Assembly (NCBI RefSeq): GCF_019456655.1
Contig: NZ_CP080332.1
Coordinates: 5,518,001-5,582,000, forward strand
DNA from: Mycolicibacterium diernhoferi
GTDB lineage: Bacteria; Actinomycetota; Actinomycetes; Mycobacteriales; Mycobacteriaceae
DNA length: 64,000 bases
Direction: 5' to 3'
Shown here: one piece after another, positions 54,582 to 62,882 of the stretch
Layout of the letters: every line of letters begins with the position of its first letter
Numbering within the stretch: the stretch's first letter is position 1
Notes under the pieces: generated by a model
Seen by the model: the letters and a program-made list of their open reading frames with translations, nothing else
Told to the model about the DNA's origin: nothing
Database searches by the model: none
Program-made: the position numbers and the translations under genes

Positions 54582-55457
54582 GTGACGGAATCCAATGGGC
54601 ACGCCGACGAAACGGGCGCACCGGAACCCGCAGCACACACCGGCCAACCGGTGCGCACCGCCGCCTTTTTCGATCTTGACAAGACAGTCATAGCAAAGTC
54701 GAGCACCCTGGCGTTCAGCAAACCGTTCTTCGATCAGGGACTGTTGAACCGGCGTGCAGTCCTCAAGTCCTCCTATGCCCAATTCCTGTTCCTGATGTCG
54801 GGCGCCGACCACGATCAGATGGATCGGATGCGGACCTACCTCACGGATATGTGCACCGGCTGGGACGTCGAGCAGGTGCGTTCGGTGGTCGGCGAGACGC
54901 TGCACGAGATCGTCGACCCGCTGGTCTTCGCGGAGGCCGCGAACCTGATCGCCGACCACAAGCTGTGCGGCCGCGACGTCGTGGTGGTGTCGGCATCGGG
55001 CGAGGAGATCGTCGCGCCGATCGCCCGCGCGCTCGGCGCCACCCACGCGATGGCCACCCGGATGGTGGTCGAGGACGGCAAGTACACCGGTGAGGTCGGG
55101 TTCTACTGCTACGGCGAAGGCAAGGCCGAAGCGATCCGCGAGCTCGCCGCCCGGGAGGGCTACGCGCTCGAACACTGCTACGCGTACTCCGACTCGATCA
55201 CCGACGTGCCGATGCTGGAAGCCGTCGGGCACCCCTCGGTGGTCAACCCGGACCGCGCCCTGCGCAAGGAGGCGGCCGCCCGATCCTGGCCGGTGCTGAC
55301 CTTCAGCCGGCCGGTATCCCTGCGCGACCGGCTGCCGGCACCGTCGGGCGCGGCGGTGGCCACCACCGTGGCCGTCGGCCTCAGCGCCCTGGCCGGCGGG
55401 GCGCTCACCTACTCCGTGCTCCGCAAAGTCCTGCCCCGCACCGTTACCCGCCGGTAG
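54582..55457 (+). CDS. HAD-superfamily IB hydrolase, SerB-like (Rv3661-like)
   Basis: A 291-residue phosphatase-like protein. TAAFFDLDKTVIAKSS (DxDxT nucleophile), VVVSASGEEIVAPIAR (motif II Ser) and AYSDSITDVPMLEAVGHPSVVNPD (motif III/IV Asp residues) place it in HAD-IB. A C-terminal hydrophobic helix (VATTVAVGLSALAGGALTYSVL) suggests membrane attachment. Relatives act on phosphoserine or lipid phosphates; substrate unknown. TATGCT at 54569-54574 ends seven bases before the GTG, so it is leaderless. The gene lies between two regulatory RNAs. Confidence 0.88.
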   Translation: MTESNGHADETGAPEPAAHTGQPVRTAAFFDLDKTVIAKSSTLAFSKPFFDQGLLNRRAVLKSSYAQFLFLMSGADHDQMDRMRTYLTDMCTGWDVEQVRSVVGETLHEIVDPLVFAEAANLIADHKLCGRDVVVVSASGEEIVAPIARALGATHAMATRMVVEDGKYTGEVGFYCYGEGKAEAIRELAAREGYALEHCYAYSDSITDVPMLEAVGHPSVVNPDRALRKEAAARSWPVLTFSRPVSLRDRLPAPSGAAVATTVAVGLSALAGGALTYSVLRKVLPRTVTRR

Positions 55458-55506
55458 CTGGGCGGGGAGCCGTAACGATCGGGATTCACCCCGGGTTGAT
55501 ACTTGA

Positions 55507-55522
55507 TGTGACTGCGGTCACG
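55507..55522 (+). promoter_or_regulatory. CRP-like site in the Ms1-type RNA promoter
   Basis: TGTGACTGCGGTCACG matches the CRP dimer consensus TGTGA-N6-TCACA at all but the last base, with a perfect GTGAC/GTCAC dyad. It lies directly upstream of TAGTAC (55523-55528), the likely -10 of the RNA, so a bound protein would cover the spacer and hinder RNA polymerase. Site and promoter are read by eye; regulation is inferred. Confidence 0.6.
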
Positions 55523-55534
55523 TAGTACAAAGGA

Positions 55535-55850
55535 GGCACGGAAGCTCGACGAGGCCAAGGCCACATCGGAAGAGAAGATGTGATCTCCCGACTCAGGCTT
55601 CCCAGCGCGGATCCCCGGAACCCACGCGGAGCACATGCCGCGGAATAGGCAGAAGCGTTGTGGGCCTGCGGAATTGCGAGAAGCGAATGACGTCGACGAC
55701 CCCTTGGGTGGGGTTGCAGTCGTAGCGCACCGGAAGAACGCCGAGGCCACCCACACAACCGACCTGAGCACGCATGGTAACCGGAGTCCGTGCTAGCGGG
55801 CGGCGAGCCGAATCAGACGAGAGTCTGACCTCGGAACGTCGCCCGCTTCA
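55535..55850 (+). ncRNA. Ms1/MTS2823-type RNA polymerase-binding small RNA
   Basis: The 390-bp gap between the HAD gene and the Fic-like gene has no credible ORF but is promoter-like at its left and terminator-like at its right. In M. tuberculosis the abundant MTS2823 RNA (Ms1 in M. smegmatis, about 300 nt) lies between Rv3661 and Rv3662c, exactly here. The predicted RNA of about 315 nt starts seven bases after TAGTAC. It ends in a long GC stem (55796-55805 with 55837-55846) enclosing CAGAC/GTCTG, followed by TTCATTT. Ms1 binds core RNA polymerase lacking sigma and accumulates in stationary phase. Identification rests on synteny, size and structure; ends are approximate. Confidence 0.8.
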
Positions 55851-56585
55851 TTTGCTGGCCTGTGCAATCGAAAGCGCTTCGCGCGCACCGGCAAGCAGCC
55901 CCTGACTGCTGAACACCAGCCACGCGCCCAAGCCGTTCGGTGTCCCCGACGCGAATCCGCGGGCGGCCGCCCGGTAATTGCCCGACTGCTTCATCCAGAA
56001 CATCTCCGGCACGCCGAGCCCGTGTGGGTCCAGACCGGTGGACATCGTGATGAGCCGGGACACCGCCCGCGCCACCACGCCGTCGGCGGTGCCGAACGGC
56101 GCCAGCGTCAGCAGTTCCCCGTGCGCGACCGCCGCCAGCACGAAGGCCGGCACGTTGGTCCCGCCGGTCACCAACTCGGCCAGCATCTCCAGCCTCGGCC
56201 CCACCTCGGGCGCCGATCGCGGCCGCCCCAGATGCTCGTCGTCGACCAGATCCGCGGCCGCCAGCGCGTGCAGTCGCGCCAGCGCCTGCAACGGTGCGCG
56301 CTGCCACACACCGGTCAGCGCGGTGGCCCCGCCCTCCAGGGCTTCGGACACCCGCAGCGCACCGGCGAGCACCGGGTCGGGCTCGCCGTCCTCGGACAGG
56401 CTCAGCGACCCGCCGTCGAGCACCGACGACGCCCGGGCGGCCCGCAGCGAGGCCTCGGCCGCGGTGGCCGGCCAGCCGCGTAGGTTGGTGCGGTGCCGGT
56501 GGGCCCGGCCGAGCTCCTCGCGGGCCTCCTCTCCGGCGGCCACGACGCCCTCGAGGGCAACCAGCGGGGCGAGTGGATCGGTCAT
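55848..56585 (-). CDS. Degenerate Fic/DOC-fold protein (Rv3662c-like)
   Basis: A 245-residue protein with the Fic layout but without its active site. ARASSVLDGGSLSL resembles the SxxxE(G/N) inhibitory helix region with Asp for Glu. LARLHALAAADLVDDEHLGRPR resembles the Fic core entry. The place of the catalytic HPFxDGNGRxxR reads LAPFGTADGVVARAV: His is Ala, and the Asn-Gly-Arg is lost. HGELLTL before it fits the helix that normally precedes the motif. So AMP transfer is unlikely; a binding or scaffold role is possible. ATG at 56585. Its stop lies in the 3' end of the Ms1-type RNA on the opposite strand. Confidence 0.75.
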   Translation of the reverse strand: MTDPLAPLVALEGVVAAGEEAREELGRAHRHRTNLRGWPATAAEASLRAARASSVLDGGSLSLSEDGEPDPVLAGALRVSEALEGGATALTGVWQRAPLQALARLHALAAADLVDDEHLGRPRSAPEVGPRLEMLAELVTGGTNVPAFVLAAVAHGELLTLAPFGTADGVVARAVSRLITMSTGLDPHGLGVPEMFWMKQSGNYRAAARGFASGTPNGLGAWLVFSSQGLLAGAREALSIAQASK

Positions 56586-56691
56586 TTCGATTACGCTAGC
56601 CGACCGCTGGGCTCGCAATCTCCGACGCTCGGCGCAGTACGCGCGCCGTCCGCAGGGCTTATTGTGACGACCCAACGTTGGTGCAACCCCC

Positions 56692-56707
56692 GGTGACTAC
56701 AGTCACA
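56692..56707 (+). promoter_or_regulatory. CRP-like site overlapping the acs -10 box
   Basis: GGTGACTACAGTCACA fits TGTGA-N6-TCACA except the first base, with a perfect GTGAC/GTCAC dyad at 56693-56706. The -10 box TACAGT (56698-56703) is inside it and ends seven bases before the ATG at 56711, so transcription is probably leaderless and CRP binding would repress it. Confidence 0.65.
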
Positions 56708-56710
56708 CCC

Positions 56711-58657
56711 ATGAGCAACTCCGCTTACCCGCCGCCCGCCGATTTCGCGGCCAACGCCAACGCCACCAGCGCCCTCTACGACGAAGCCGAGCACGACAGG
56801 CTGGCCTTCTGGGCCACACAGGCCAACCGGCTGTCCTGGCAGGCCCCGTTCGACGAGGTCCTGGACTGGTCGAACGCACCGTTCGCGAAATGGTTCGTCG
56901 GCGGAAAGCTCAACGTCGCCTACAACTGCGTGGACCGCCACGTCGAAGCCGGCAACGGCGACCGCGTCGCCATCCACTGGGAGGGTGAGCCCGTCGGTGA
57001 CGCCCGCTCCATCACCTACGCCCAACTCCAGGACGAGGTGAACCAGGCCGCCAACACCCTGACCGAACTCGGCCTGACCGCCGGCGACCGGGTCGCCATC
57101 TACATGCCGATGGTGCCCGAGGCCATCATCGCCATGCTGGCCTGCGCCCGCCTGGGCGCCATGCACAGCGTCGTCTTCGCCGGCTTCTCCGCCTCCGCAC
57201 TCAAGGCGCGCATCGAAGACGCCGCGGCCAAGATCGTCATCACCTCCGACGGCCAGTTCCGCCGCGGCAAGGCCGCCCCGCTCAAGGCCGGTGTCGACGA
57301 AGCGCTGCACGCCCTCGGCGAGGCCAGCCCCGTGCAGCACGTTCTGGTGGTGCGCCGCACCGGAATCGACGTGCCCTGGCAGCAAGGCCGCGATCTGTGG
57401 TGGGACCAGACCGTCCCCAAGGCGTCGGCCGAACACACCCCGCAGGCCTTCGATTCCGAGCAACCGCTGTTCCTGCTCTACACCTCGGGCACCACCGGCA
57501 AGCCCAAGGGCATCGTGCACACCTCCGGTGGCTACCTGACCCAGGCCTCCTACACCCATTCGGTCGTCTTCGACCTCAAGCCCGAGACCGACGTCTACTG
57601 GTGCACAGCCGATATCGGCTGGGTGACCGGGCACACCTACATCGTCTACGGGCCGCTGTCCAACGGCGCCACCCAGGTGGTCTACGAGGGCACCCCGGCC
57701 TCCCCGACCGAACACCGCCACTTCGAGGTCATCGAAAAGTACGGTGTCACCATCTATTACACCGCGCCGACGGTGGTGCGCACCTTCATGAAGTGGGGCC
57801 GCGAACTGGCCTTCGAGCACGACCTGTCCAGCATCCGGCTGCTCGGCTCGGTCGGCGAACCGATCAACCCCGAAGCCTGGCGCTGGTACCGCCTGGTGTT
57901 CGGCGCCGACACCGCCCCCATCGTGGACACCTGGTGGCAGACCGAGACCGGCGCGGCGATGATCAGCCCACTGCCCGGGGTGACCACCTGCAAACCGGGC
58001 TCGGCCATGACCCCGCTGCCCGGCATCTCGGCCAAGATCGTCGACGACGACGGCAACGACCTCAAACCCGCCATCGACGGCGAAGAGCACACCACCGGCT
58101 ACCTCGTCCTGGACAAGCCGTGGCCGGCCATGCTGCGCGGCATCTGGGGTGACGACGAACGGTTCAAGGACACCTACTGGTCCCGGTTCGCCGAACAGGG
58201 CTGGTACTTCGCCGGTGACGGCGCCCGCTACGGCACCGACGGCGAGATCTGGGTACTCGGGCGCATCGACGACGTCATGAACGTCTCCGGGCACCGGATC
58301 TCCACCGCCGAGGTCGAATCCGCGCTCGTCGGGCACGCCGGGGTCGCCGAAGCCGCCGTGGTCGGCGCCACCGACGAGCAGACCGGCCAGGGCATCTGCG
58401 CCTTCGTCATCCTCAAGAGCCACGCCGCCCAAATGAGCCACGAACAGATGGTCGACGAACTGCGCGCCGAGGTATCCAAGGAGATCTCCCCGATCGCCAA
58501 ACCCCGTGAGATCCATGTCGTTCCGGAACTGCCCAAGACCCGCAGCGGCAAGATCATGCGCCGCCTGCTGCGCGACGTAGCCGAAGGCCGCGAACTCGGC
58601 GACACCTCAACACTGTTGGACCCCAGCGTGTTCGAGGCGATCCGCGCCAGCAAGTAG
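56711..58657 (+). CDS. acs: Acetyl-coenzyme A synthetase
   Basis: Activates acetate to acetyl-CoA through acetyl-AMP. The 648-residue ANL enzyme has YTSGTTGKPKGIVHTSGGY (P-loop), DVYWCTADIGWVTGHTY, VDTWWQTETGAAMIS (acetate pocket and A5), YFAGDGARYGTDGEIWVLGRIDDVMNVSGHRIST (hinge region, quoted in part as GRIDDVMNVSGHR) and PKTRSGKIMRR near the C-terminus, whose Lys is the known site of regulatory acetylation. ATG at 56711 is preferred over an upstream GTG/ATG frame because of the leaderless -10 box and family N-terminus. Equivalent of Rv3667. Confidence 0.97.
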   Translation: MSNSAYPPPADFAANANATSALYDEAEHDRLAFWATQANRLSWQAPFDEVLDWSNAPFAKWFVGGKLNVAYNCVDRHVEAGNGDRVAIHWEGEPVGDARSITYAQLQDEVNQAANTLTELGLTAGDRVAIYMPMVPEAIIAMLACARLGAMHSVVFAGFSASALKARIEDAAAKIVITSDGQFRRGKAAPLKAGVDEALHALGEASPVQHVLVVRRTGIDVPWQQGRDLWWDQTVPKASAEHTPQAFDSEQPLFLLYTSGTTGKPKGIVHTSGGYLTQASYTHSVVFDLKPETDVYWCTADIGWVTGHTYIVYGPLSNGATQVVYEGTPASPTEHRHFEVIEKYGVTIYYTAPTVVRTFMKWGRELAFEHDLSSIRLLGSVGEPINPEAWRWYRLVFGADTAPIVDTWWQTETGAAMISPLPGVTTCKPGSAMTPLPGISAKIVDDDGNDLKPAIDGEEHTTGYLVLDKPWPAMLRGIWGDDERFKDTYWSRFAEQGWYFAGDGARYGTDGEIWVLGRIDDVMNVSGHRISTAEVESALVGHAGVAEAAVVGATDEQTGQGICAFVILKSHAAQMSHEQMVDELRAEVSKEISPIAKPREIHVVPELPKTRSGKIMRRLLRDVAEGRELGDTSTLLDPSVFEAIRASK

Positions 58658-58668
58658 CGCGGACCGGG

Positions 58669-59361
58669 CTAGCCGACCGGCACGAATCCCGTGCCGGGCC
58701 GGTTCTTGGCGGTGATGTCGGCGAGCACCGAGTTGATCGACATGGTGACCGCGGGCGTGTGCAGAGGCACGTACTTGACCACGCAGGTCGGTAGTTCCTC
58801 GGTGAACGCGCCGTGGATCATGCCGACGAGTCGGTTGTCCACGGTGACCGGGGCGCCGGAGTCACCGGGCTGCCCGCACACCTGGTTCAGGATGGTGCCC
58901 GGATCCTGTCCGGGACCCCAGGTGACGCCGCAGGAGTATCCGGTGGTGCGGCCGAGCTTGCAGGCGACCTGACCGAACGACGGGTCCGGGGCCAGCCCGT
59001 CGATGCGGAACCCCTTGACGGTGTTGACCGGACGCACCCGCTGCGGATCGAATTCGATGACGGCGTAGTCGAGGCTGTCGTTGCCGGCGACCATGACGCC
59101 CAGGGTTCCGGCGGACTGCAGCCCCTCGGCGGCGACCACGGCTCCGGGTCCACCGCAGTGCGCCGAGGTGAAGCCGACGAGCTTGCCCTGGGCGTCGTGC
59201 CCGATCGCGGTCAGCGTGCAGAAGGCGTGACCGTCGATCACGATCCCTGATCCCCCACCGAGTTCCACCGGTCCGTCCGCCTGCGCTGCCGGAGCGGTCA
59301 GCAGGGCCGCACCAACCAGCAGTGAAAACAAGCGCGCAACGTGCTGCCAGCGGTGCCTCAA
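58669..59361 (-). CDS. Secreted trypsin-like serine protease (Rv3668c-like)
   Basis: A 230-residue S1-family protease. Residues 1-28 form a signal peptide ending TAPAAQA. The catalytic triad is visible: His in GFTSAHCGG, Asp in SLDYAVIEF, Ser in GQPGDSGAPV. Four Cys (FCTL/AHCG and ACKL/YSCG type pairs plus NQVCGQ/TCVV) can form disulfides outside the cell. Length and order match Rv3668c. It is convergent with acs, 11 bp apart. Confidence 0.92.
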   Translation of the reverse strand: MRHRWQHVARLFSLLVGAALLTAPAAQADGPVELGGGSGIVIDGHAFCTLTAIGHDAQGKLVGFTSAHCGGPGAVVAAEGLQSAGTLGVMVAGNDSLDYAVIEFDPQRVRPVNTVKGFRIDGLAPDPSFGQVACKLGRTTGYSCGVTWGPGQDPGTILNQVCGQPGDSGAPVTVDNRLVGMIHGAFTEELPTCVVKYVPLHTPAVTMSINSVLADITAKNRPGTGFVPVG

Positions 59362-59442
59362 GATGTCCCCGTTCAGTCGGTTCCGGCCATTCTATGTCGG
59401 CTATGACGGACCGCCCGCTGCTGACATGGCAACATAGCCCGC

Positions 59443-59946
59443 ATGAGTAATGGGGACCGCAAGAACGGCGTGCCAGCCACCGTGACGTCGATTCCGCTCG
59501 TCGATCCACACGCTCCGAAGGTCGACCCGTCCATCGGCGACCTCGTCAAGGACGCCACCGCGCAGGTCTCGACGCTGGTGCGTGCCGAGGTGGAGTTGGC
59601 GAAGGCCGAGATCACCCGCGACGTCAAGAAGGGGCTGACCGGCAGCGTCTTCTTCATCGCGGCGCTGGTGGTGCTGTTCTACTCCACCTTCTTCCTGTTC
59701 TTCTTCATCGCCGAACTGCTCGACAGCTGGCTGTGGCGCTGGGCGGCGTTCCTGATCGTGTTCGGCGTGATGGTGCTGACCACGATCGTGTTGGCCCTCT
59801 TCGGTTATCTCAAGGTGCGCCGGATCCGCGGTCCGCAGCAGACCATCGAGTCGGTGAAGGAGACCAAGGAGGCGCTGACCCCGGGCCACGACCGGCCGGC
59901 GGAGGCACCGCGTCCCGCGCTCACCACCGATCCTTCGGGCTGGTAG
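59443..59946 (+). CDS. Phage-holin-family (DUF1469) membrane protein (Rv3669-like)
   Basis: A 167-residue protein with an N-terminal amphipathic region (IGDLVKDATAQVSTLVRAEVELAKAEI), two long transmembrane helices (about 68-92 and 99-125) joined by a short WLWRW loop, and an acidic/polar tail. This is the DUF1469 pattern, named after phage holins but common as a small membrane protein in actinobacteria. Function unknown. It ends 10 bp before ephE and is probably co-transcribed. Confidence 0.85.
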   Translation: MSNGDRKNGVPATVTSIPLVDPHAPKVDPSIGDLVKDATAQVSTLVRAEVELAKAEITRDVKKGLTGSVFFIAALVVLFYSTFFLFFFIAELLDSWLWRWAAFLIVFGVMVLTTIVLALFGYLKVRRIRGPQQTIESVKETKEALTPGHDRPAEAPRPALTTDPSGW

Positions 59947-59956
59947 CCACCGCGTC

Positions 59957-60943
59957 ATGCACCCCCGTCCCGATCCGTCGGTTGTGCGCATAGACGGACC
60001 GTGGCGGCACCTGCAGGTCCACGCGAACGGCATCCGCTTCCATGTGGTGGAAGCCGAGAGCTCGCAGGGCGACCATCACGGCGGCGGCGACCGCCCGCTG
60101 GTGATCCTGCTGCACGGCTTCGGGTCCTTCTGGTGGTCGTGGCGCCACCAGCTGAGCGGGTTGAGCGACGCGGCGAGCGCAGCGACGGGGGAGATCAGAC
60201 CCCGGGTGGTGGCCGTCGACCTGCGCGGCTACGGCGGCAGCGACAAACCCCCGCGCGGCTACGACGGCTGGACGCTGGCCGGTGACACCGCCGGCCTGGT
60301 GCGGGCGCTGGGCCACAGTTCGGCGACGCTGGTCGGCCACGCCGACGGCGGCCTGGTCTGCTGGGCCACCGCCCTGCTGCATCCGCGGGCGGTGGACGCC
60401 GTCGCGTTGGTCAGCTCACCCCATCCGGTCGCGCTGCGCGATTCGGTGCTCACCGACGCCGCTCAGCGCCGGGCGCTGCTGCCCTGGTTGCTGCGCTACC
60501 AGATGCCCATCTGGCCGGAACGCAAACTGATGCGGCACAACGCGATCGAGGTCGAGCGCGTGGTGCGCAACCGGGCCGGGGGCAGCTGGCAGGCCACCGA
60601 GGACTTCGCCGCGACGATCCGCCACCTCCGGGAGGCCATCCAGATCCCCGGCGCGGCGCATTCGACGCTGGAGTACCAGCGTTGGGCGGTGCGCAGCCAG
60701 TTACGCGCCGAGGGACGCCGATTCATGCAGTCCATGAAACGGCCGCTGACCATCCCGCTGCTGCATCTGCGCGGCGGGAGTGACCCCTACGTGCTTGCCG
60801 ACCCGGTGCGCCGCACCCGGCCGTTCGCACCGCAGGGCCGGTTCGTATCCGTCGACGGCGCCGGTCATTTCGCACACGAGGAAGCCCCGGGGCGGGTCAA
60901 CGACGAGCTGACCGGATTCTTCGGCGAGCTCTATCCAGGCTGA
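59957..60943 (+). CDS. ephE: Alpha/beta hydrolase, EphE-type epoxide hydrolase
   Basis: A 328-residue alpha/beta hydrolase. VILLHGFGSFWWSWRHQL contains the HGxx oxyanion motif, AVDLRGYGGSDKPP the family strand-turn, TLVGHADGGLVCW the nucleophilic Asp, and GAGHFAHEEAPG the catalytic His. EphE (Rv3670) is the match by place and sequence style; whether it truly opens epoxides is not shown by sequence alone. Its end overlaps the convergent marP by 13 bp. Confidence 0.9.
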   Translation: MHPRPDPSVVRIDGPWRHLQVHANGIRFHVVEAESSQGDHHGGGDRPLVILLHGFGSFWWSWRHQLSGLSDAASAATGEIRPRVVAVDLRGYGGSDKPPRGYDGWTLAGDTAGLVRALGHSSATLVGHADGGLVCWATALLHPRAVDAVALVSSPHPVALRDSVLTDAAQRRALLPWLLRYQMPIWPERKLMRHNAIEVERVVRNRAGGSWQATEDFAATIRHLREAIQIPGAAHSTLEYQRWAVRSQLRAEGRRFMQSMKRPLTIPLLHLRGGSDPYVLADPVRRTRPFAPQGRFVSVDGAGHFAHEEAPGRVNDELTGFFGELYPG

Positions 60944-62121
60944 CCGATGCAGGTGCCGGTGGGCACCGGCGTGGTGTTACCGACCTTGAGCCGCTGTGGC
61001 AGCACTTCTTGGGCGGTGAGCACGAACCCGGTGTCCGCGTCGTCGACGGCGGCACCGAACACCACGCCGAGCACCTTGCCATCCTTGTCGACCATCGGGC
61101 CGCCGGAATTGCCTTGTTTGACAGTCCCTCTGATGGTGTAGACGGTGCGGTTCACGGTCGTGGAGTTGTAGATGTCGGGGCCGTTGAGCTCGATCGTCTC
61201 GCGCACCCGGGCCGGCGTCGCGGTGAAATCCCCGCCGCCCGGGTAGCCCATCACGATGGCGTCGGTGGTCGGCTTGGCCTCGTAGTCGTCGAAGAGCAAC
61301 GGCACCGACGGCAGGTCCGGGACGGCCAGGATGGAGATGTCCTGGTTCGGGTCATAGGACACGACGCTGGCCTCGTAGGACTCGCCGTTGACCTCGACGG
61401 TGACGGTCTCCGCCCCGGCCACCACGTGCGCGTTGGACATCACCCGGTTCGGCGCGATGACGAAACCGCTGCCCTCCAGCACCTTCTGGCAACTCGGCGC
61501 GACCCCGCGGATCTTCACCACGCTGCCGCGGGTCGCCTCCACGACCGGTGACGCCGCCAGCGTCGCATCGGGCGCGTCCACCGCGACGACCGGGGTGCGG
61601 CTGAAGGGCTCCAGCACGGCGGGCAGACCGGAGGTGTCCAGCAGATTCGCCAGTCGCGTCGGGACCTTCTTCAGCCATTCCGGTGCGAGCGCGTCGACCT
61701 CGCTGAGCACCTTGGAACCACGGACCGCCCCGGCCAGCGTCGGCTGACTGGTCAGCGGGGTCGCCAGCAGCCAGGCCGCCACCAGCACCGTGACCAGTTG
61801 CAGCGCCGAACCGATGAGCGAGTCGACCGCCCGCAGAACGGGATTACGGATGGCGCTGCGCACCGCGCGGCCCAGCACGACACCGGCGATCTCGCCGATC
61901 ACCACCAGGGCCAGGATGAGGAACAGGGTCGCGAACAGTTTGGTGCGGGGGCCGTCGATGCCGCCGACCACGTGCGGGGCCAGCAGCACACCGGCCACCG
62001 CGCCGAGCACCACGCCGACGAAGGACAGCAGCGAGCCGAGCGCACCCGAGCGCCATCCGGAAACCGCGGCCACGAAGGCGACGGCGAGAATGGCGAGGTC
62101 GAGCCACTGGGACGATGTCAT
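60931..62121 (-). CDS. marP: Membrane-anchored periplasmic serine protease MarP
   Basis: A 396-residue protease needed for acid resistance in M. tuberculosis (Rv3671c). Four transmembrane helices fill about residues 5-120. The periplasmic chymotrypsin-fold domain has the triad His in MSNAHVVAG, Asp in NQDISILAV and Ser in KQGNSGGPMVD. A Cys pair, SCQKVL and the near-terminal GTCIG, fits the MarP disulfide that locks the active form. In M. tuberculosis it activates the peptidoglycan hydrolase RipA at low pH. Start ATG 62121 overlaps the Nudix stop by 4 bp. Confidence 0.95.
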   Translation of the reverse strand: MTSSQWLDLAILAVAFVAAVSGWRSGALGSLLSFVGVVLGAVAGVLLAPHVVGGIDGPRTKLFATLFLILALVVIGEIAGVVLGRAVRSAIRNPVLRAVDSLIGSALQLVTVLVAAWLLATPLTSQPTLAGAVRGSKVLSEVDALAPEWLKKVPTRLANLLDTSGLPAVLEPFSRTPVVAVDAPDATLAASPVVEATRGSVVKIRGVAPSCQKVLEGSGFVIAPNRVMSNAHVVAGAETVTVEVNGESYEASVVSYDPNQDISILAVPDLPSVPLLFDDYEAKPTTDAIVMGYPGGGDFTATPARVRETIELNGPDIYNSTTVNRTVYTIRGTVKQGNSGGPMVDKDGKVLGVVFGAAVDDADTGFVLTAQEVLPQRLKVGNTTPVPTGTCIGQPG

Positions 62122-62882
62122 TGTTGGGCCTCACCGTACTGGCTGGCGCCACCAACCAGCGCCATTGCCTCGTTCAACTCGCGCACGTCGTCGGTGTCCC
62201 AGGGCTGCGCCCACCCGGCGACGTCCAGCATCGCCGAGATCACCTGCCCGGTGAACCCCCACACCAGCATCTGGTTGAGCAGGAACGCCGGGCCGGCGAA
62301 CCGGCTGGTGTTGGCCTCGCGGTACACCATCAACCGGTTCTCCGGATTGATGAAGGCGCGCAGCGGAACCCGCGCGACGATCGCCGCCTCGGCCGGATCG
62401 ACCACCCGGACGGGGCCGGGATCCGGCGAGTAGGCCAGCACCGGCACCACATGAAAACCGGTCGGCGGGATGAACATCCGGTCCAGCACCGCCAGCGGGA
62501 CCAGCCGGTCGGTGTCGACGCCGGTCTCCTCACGGGCCTCGCGCAGCGCGGTGGACACCGGGCCGTCATCCTCCGGGTCCGACACCCCGCCCGGGAACGC
62601 CGCCTGACCCGAATGATTTCGCAATGTGGAGGCACGCACCGTGACCAGCAGATCGGTCGCCGGCGGCGGCCCGCCCGCGGGTCCGTCGACCGGGCCGGAG
62701 AACAGCACCAGCACCGCGGCGTCGCGTTTGGTGCCCGCGCGGGTGGCCGATTCGTTGGCGGCGCTGATCGAAGCCAGAACATCGGCCGGCACCCGGCGGC
62801 GGTAGGCGTCGGGCACCGAGGCCACATTGTCGACCAGGGGCCGCAACCAGTCAGGCGCAGCCAGAGGGGTGAGGTCAGCCAA
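62118..62882 (-). CDS. Nudix hydrolase, CoA pyrophosphatase-like (Rv3672c-like)
   Basis: A 254-residue Nudix protein. The box GGVSDPEDDGPVSTALREAREETGVD is present (core quoted as ALREAREETGVD), with SGQAAFPGG just before it as in the CoA pyrophosphatase subfamily (UPF0035 signature LLTxRSxxLRxHxGQxAFPGG form; here TVRASTLRNHSGQAAFPGG). It probably hydrolyses CoA or related nucleotide derivatives. ATG 62882 overlaps the thioredoxin-like gene's stop by 8 bp, and its stop overlaps marP. Confidence 0.9.
   Translation of the reverse strand: MADLTPLAAPDWLRPLVDNVASVPDAYRRRVPADVLASISAANESATRAGTKRDAAVLVLFSGPVDGPAGGPPPATDLLVTVRASTLRNHSGQAAFPGGVSDPEDDGPVSTALREAREETGVDTDRLVPLAVLDRMFIPPTGFHVVPVLAYSPDPGPVRVVDPAEAAIVARVPLRAFINPENRLMVYREANTSRFAGPAFLLNQMLVWGFTGQVISAMLDVAGWAQPWDTDDVRELNEAMALVGGASQYGEAQQ

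Noticed and set aside
55409-55771. Minus-strand ORFs of 60-120 codons in the gap after the HAD gene
   Set aside because: The gap carries promoter, structure and terminator of the Ms1-type RNA; the ORFs lack coding-like composition.
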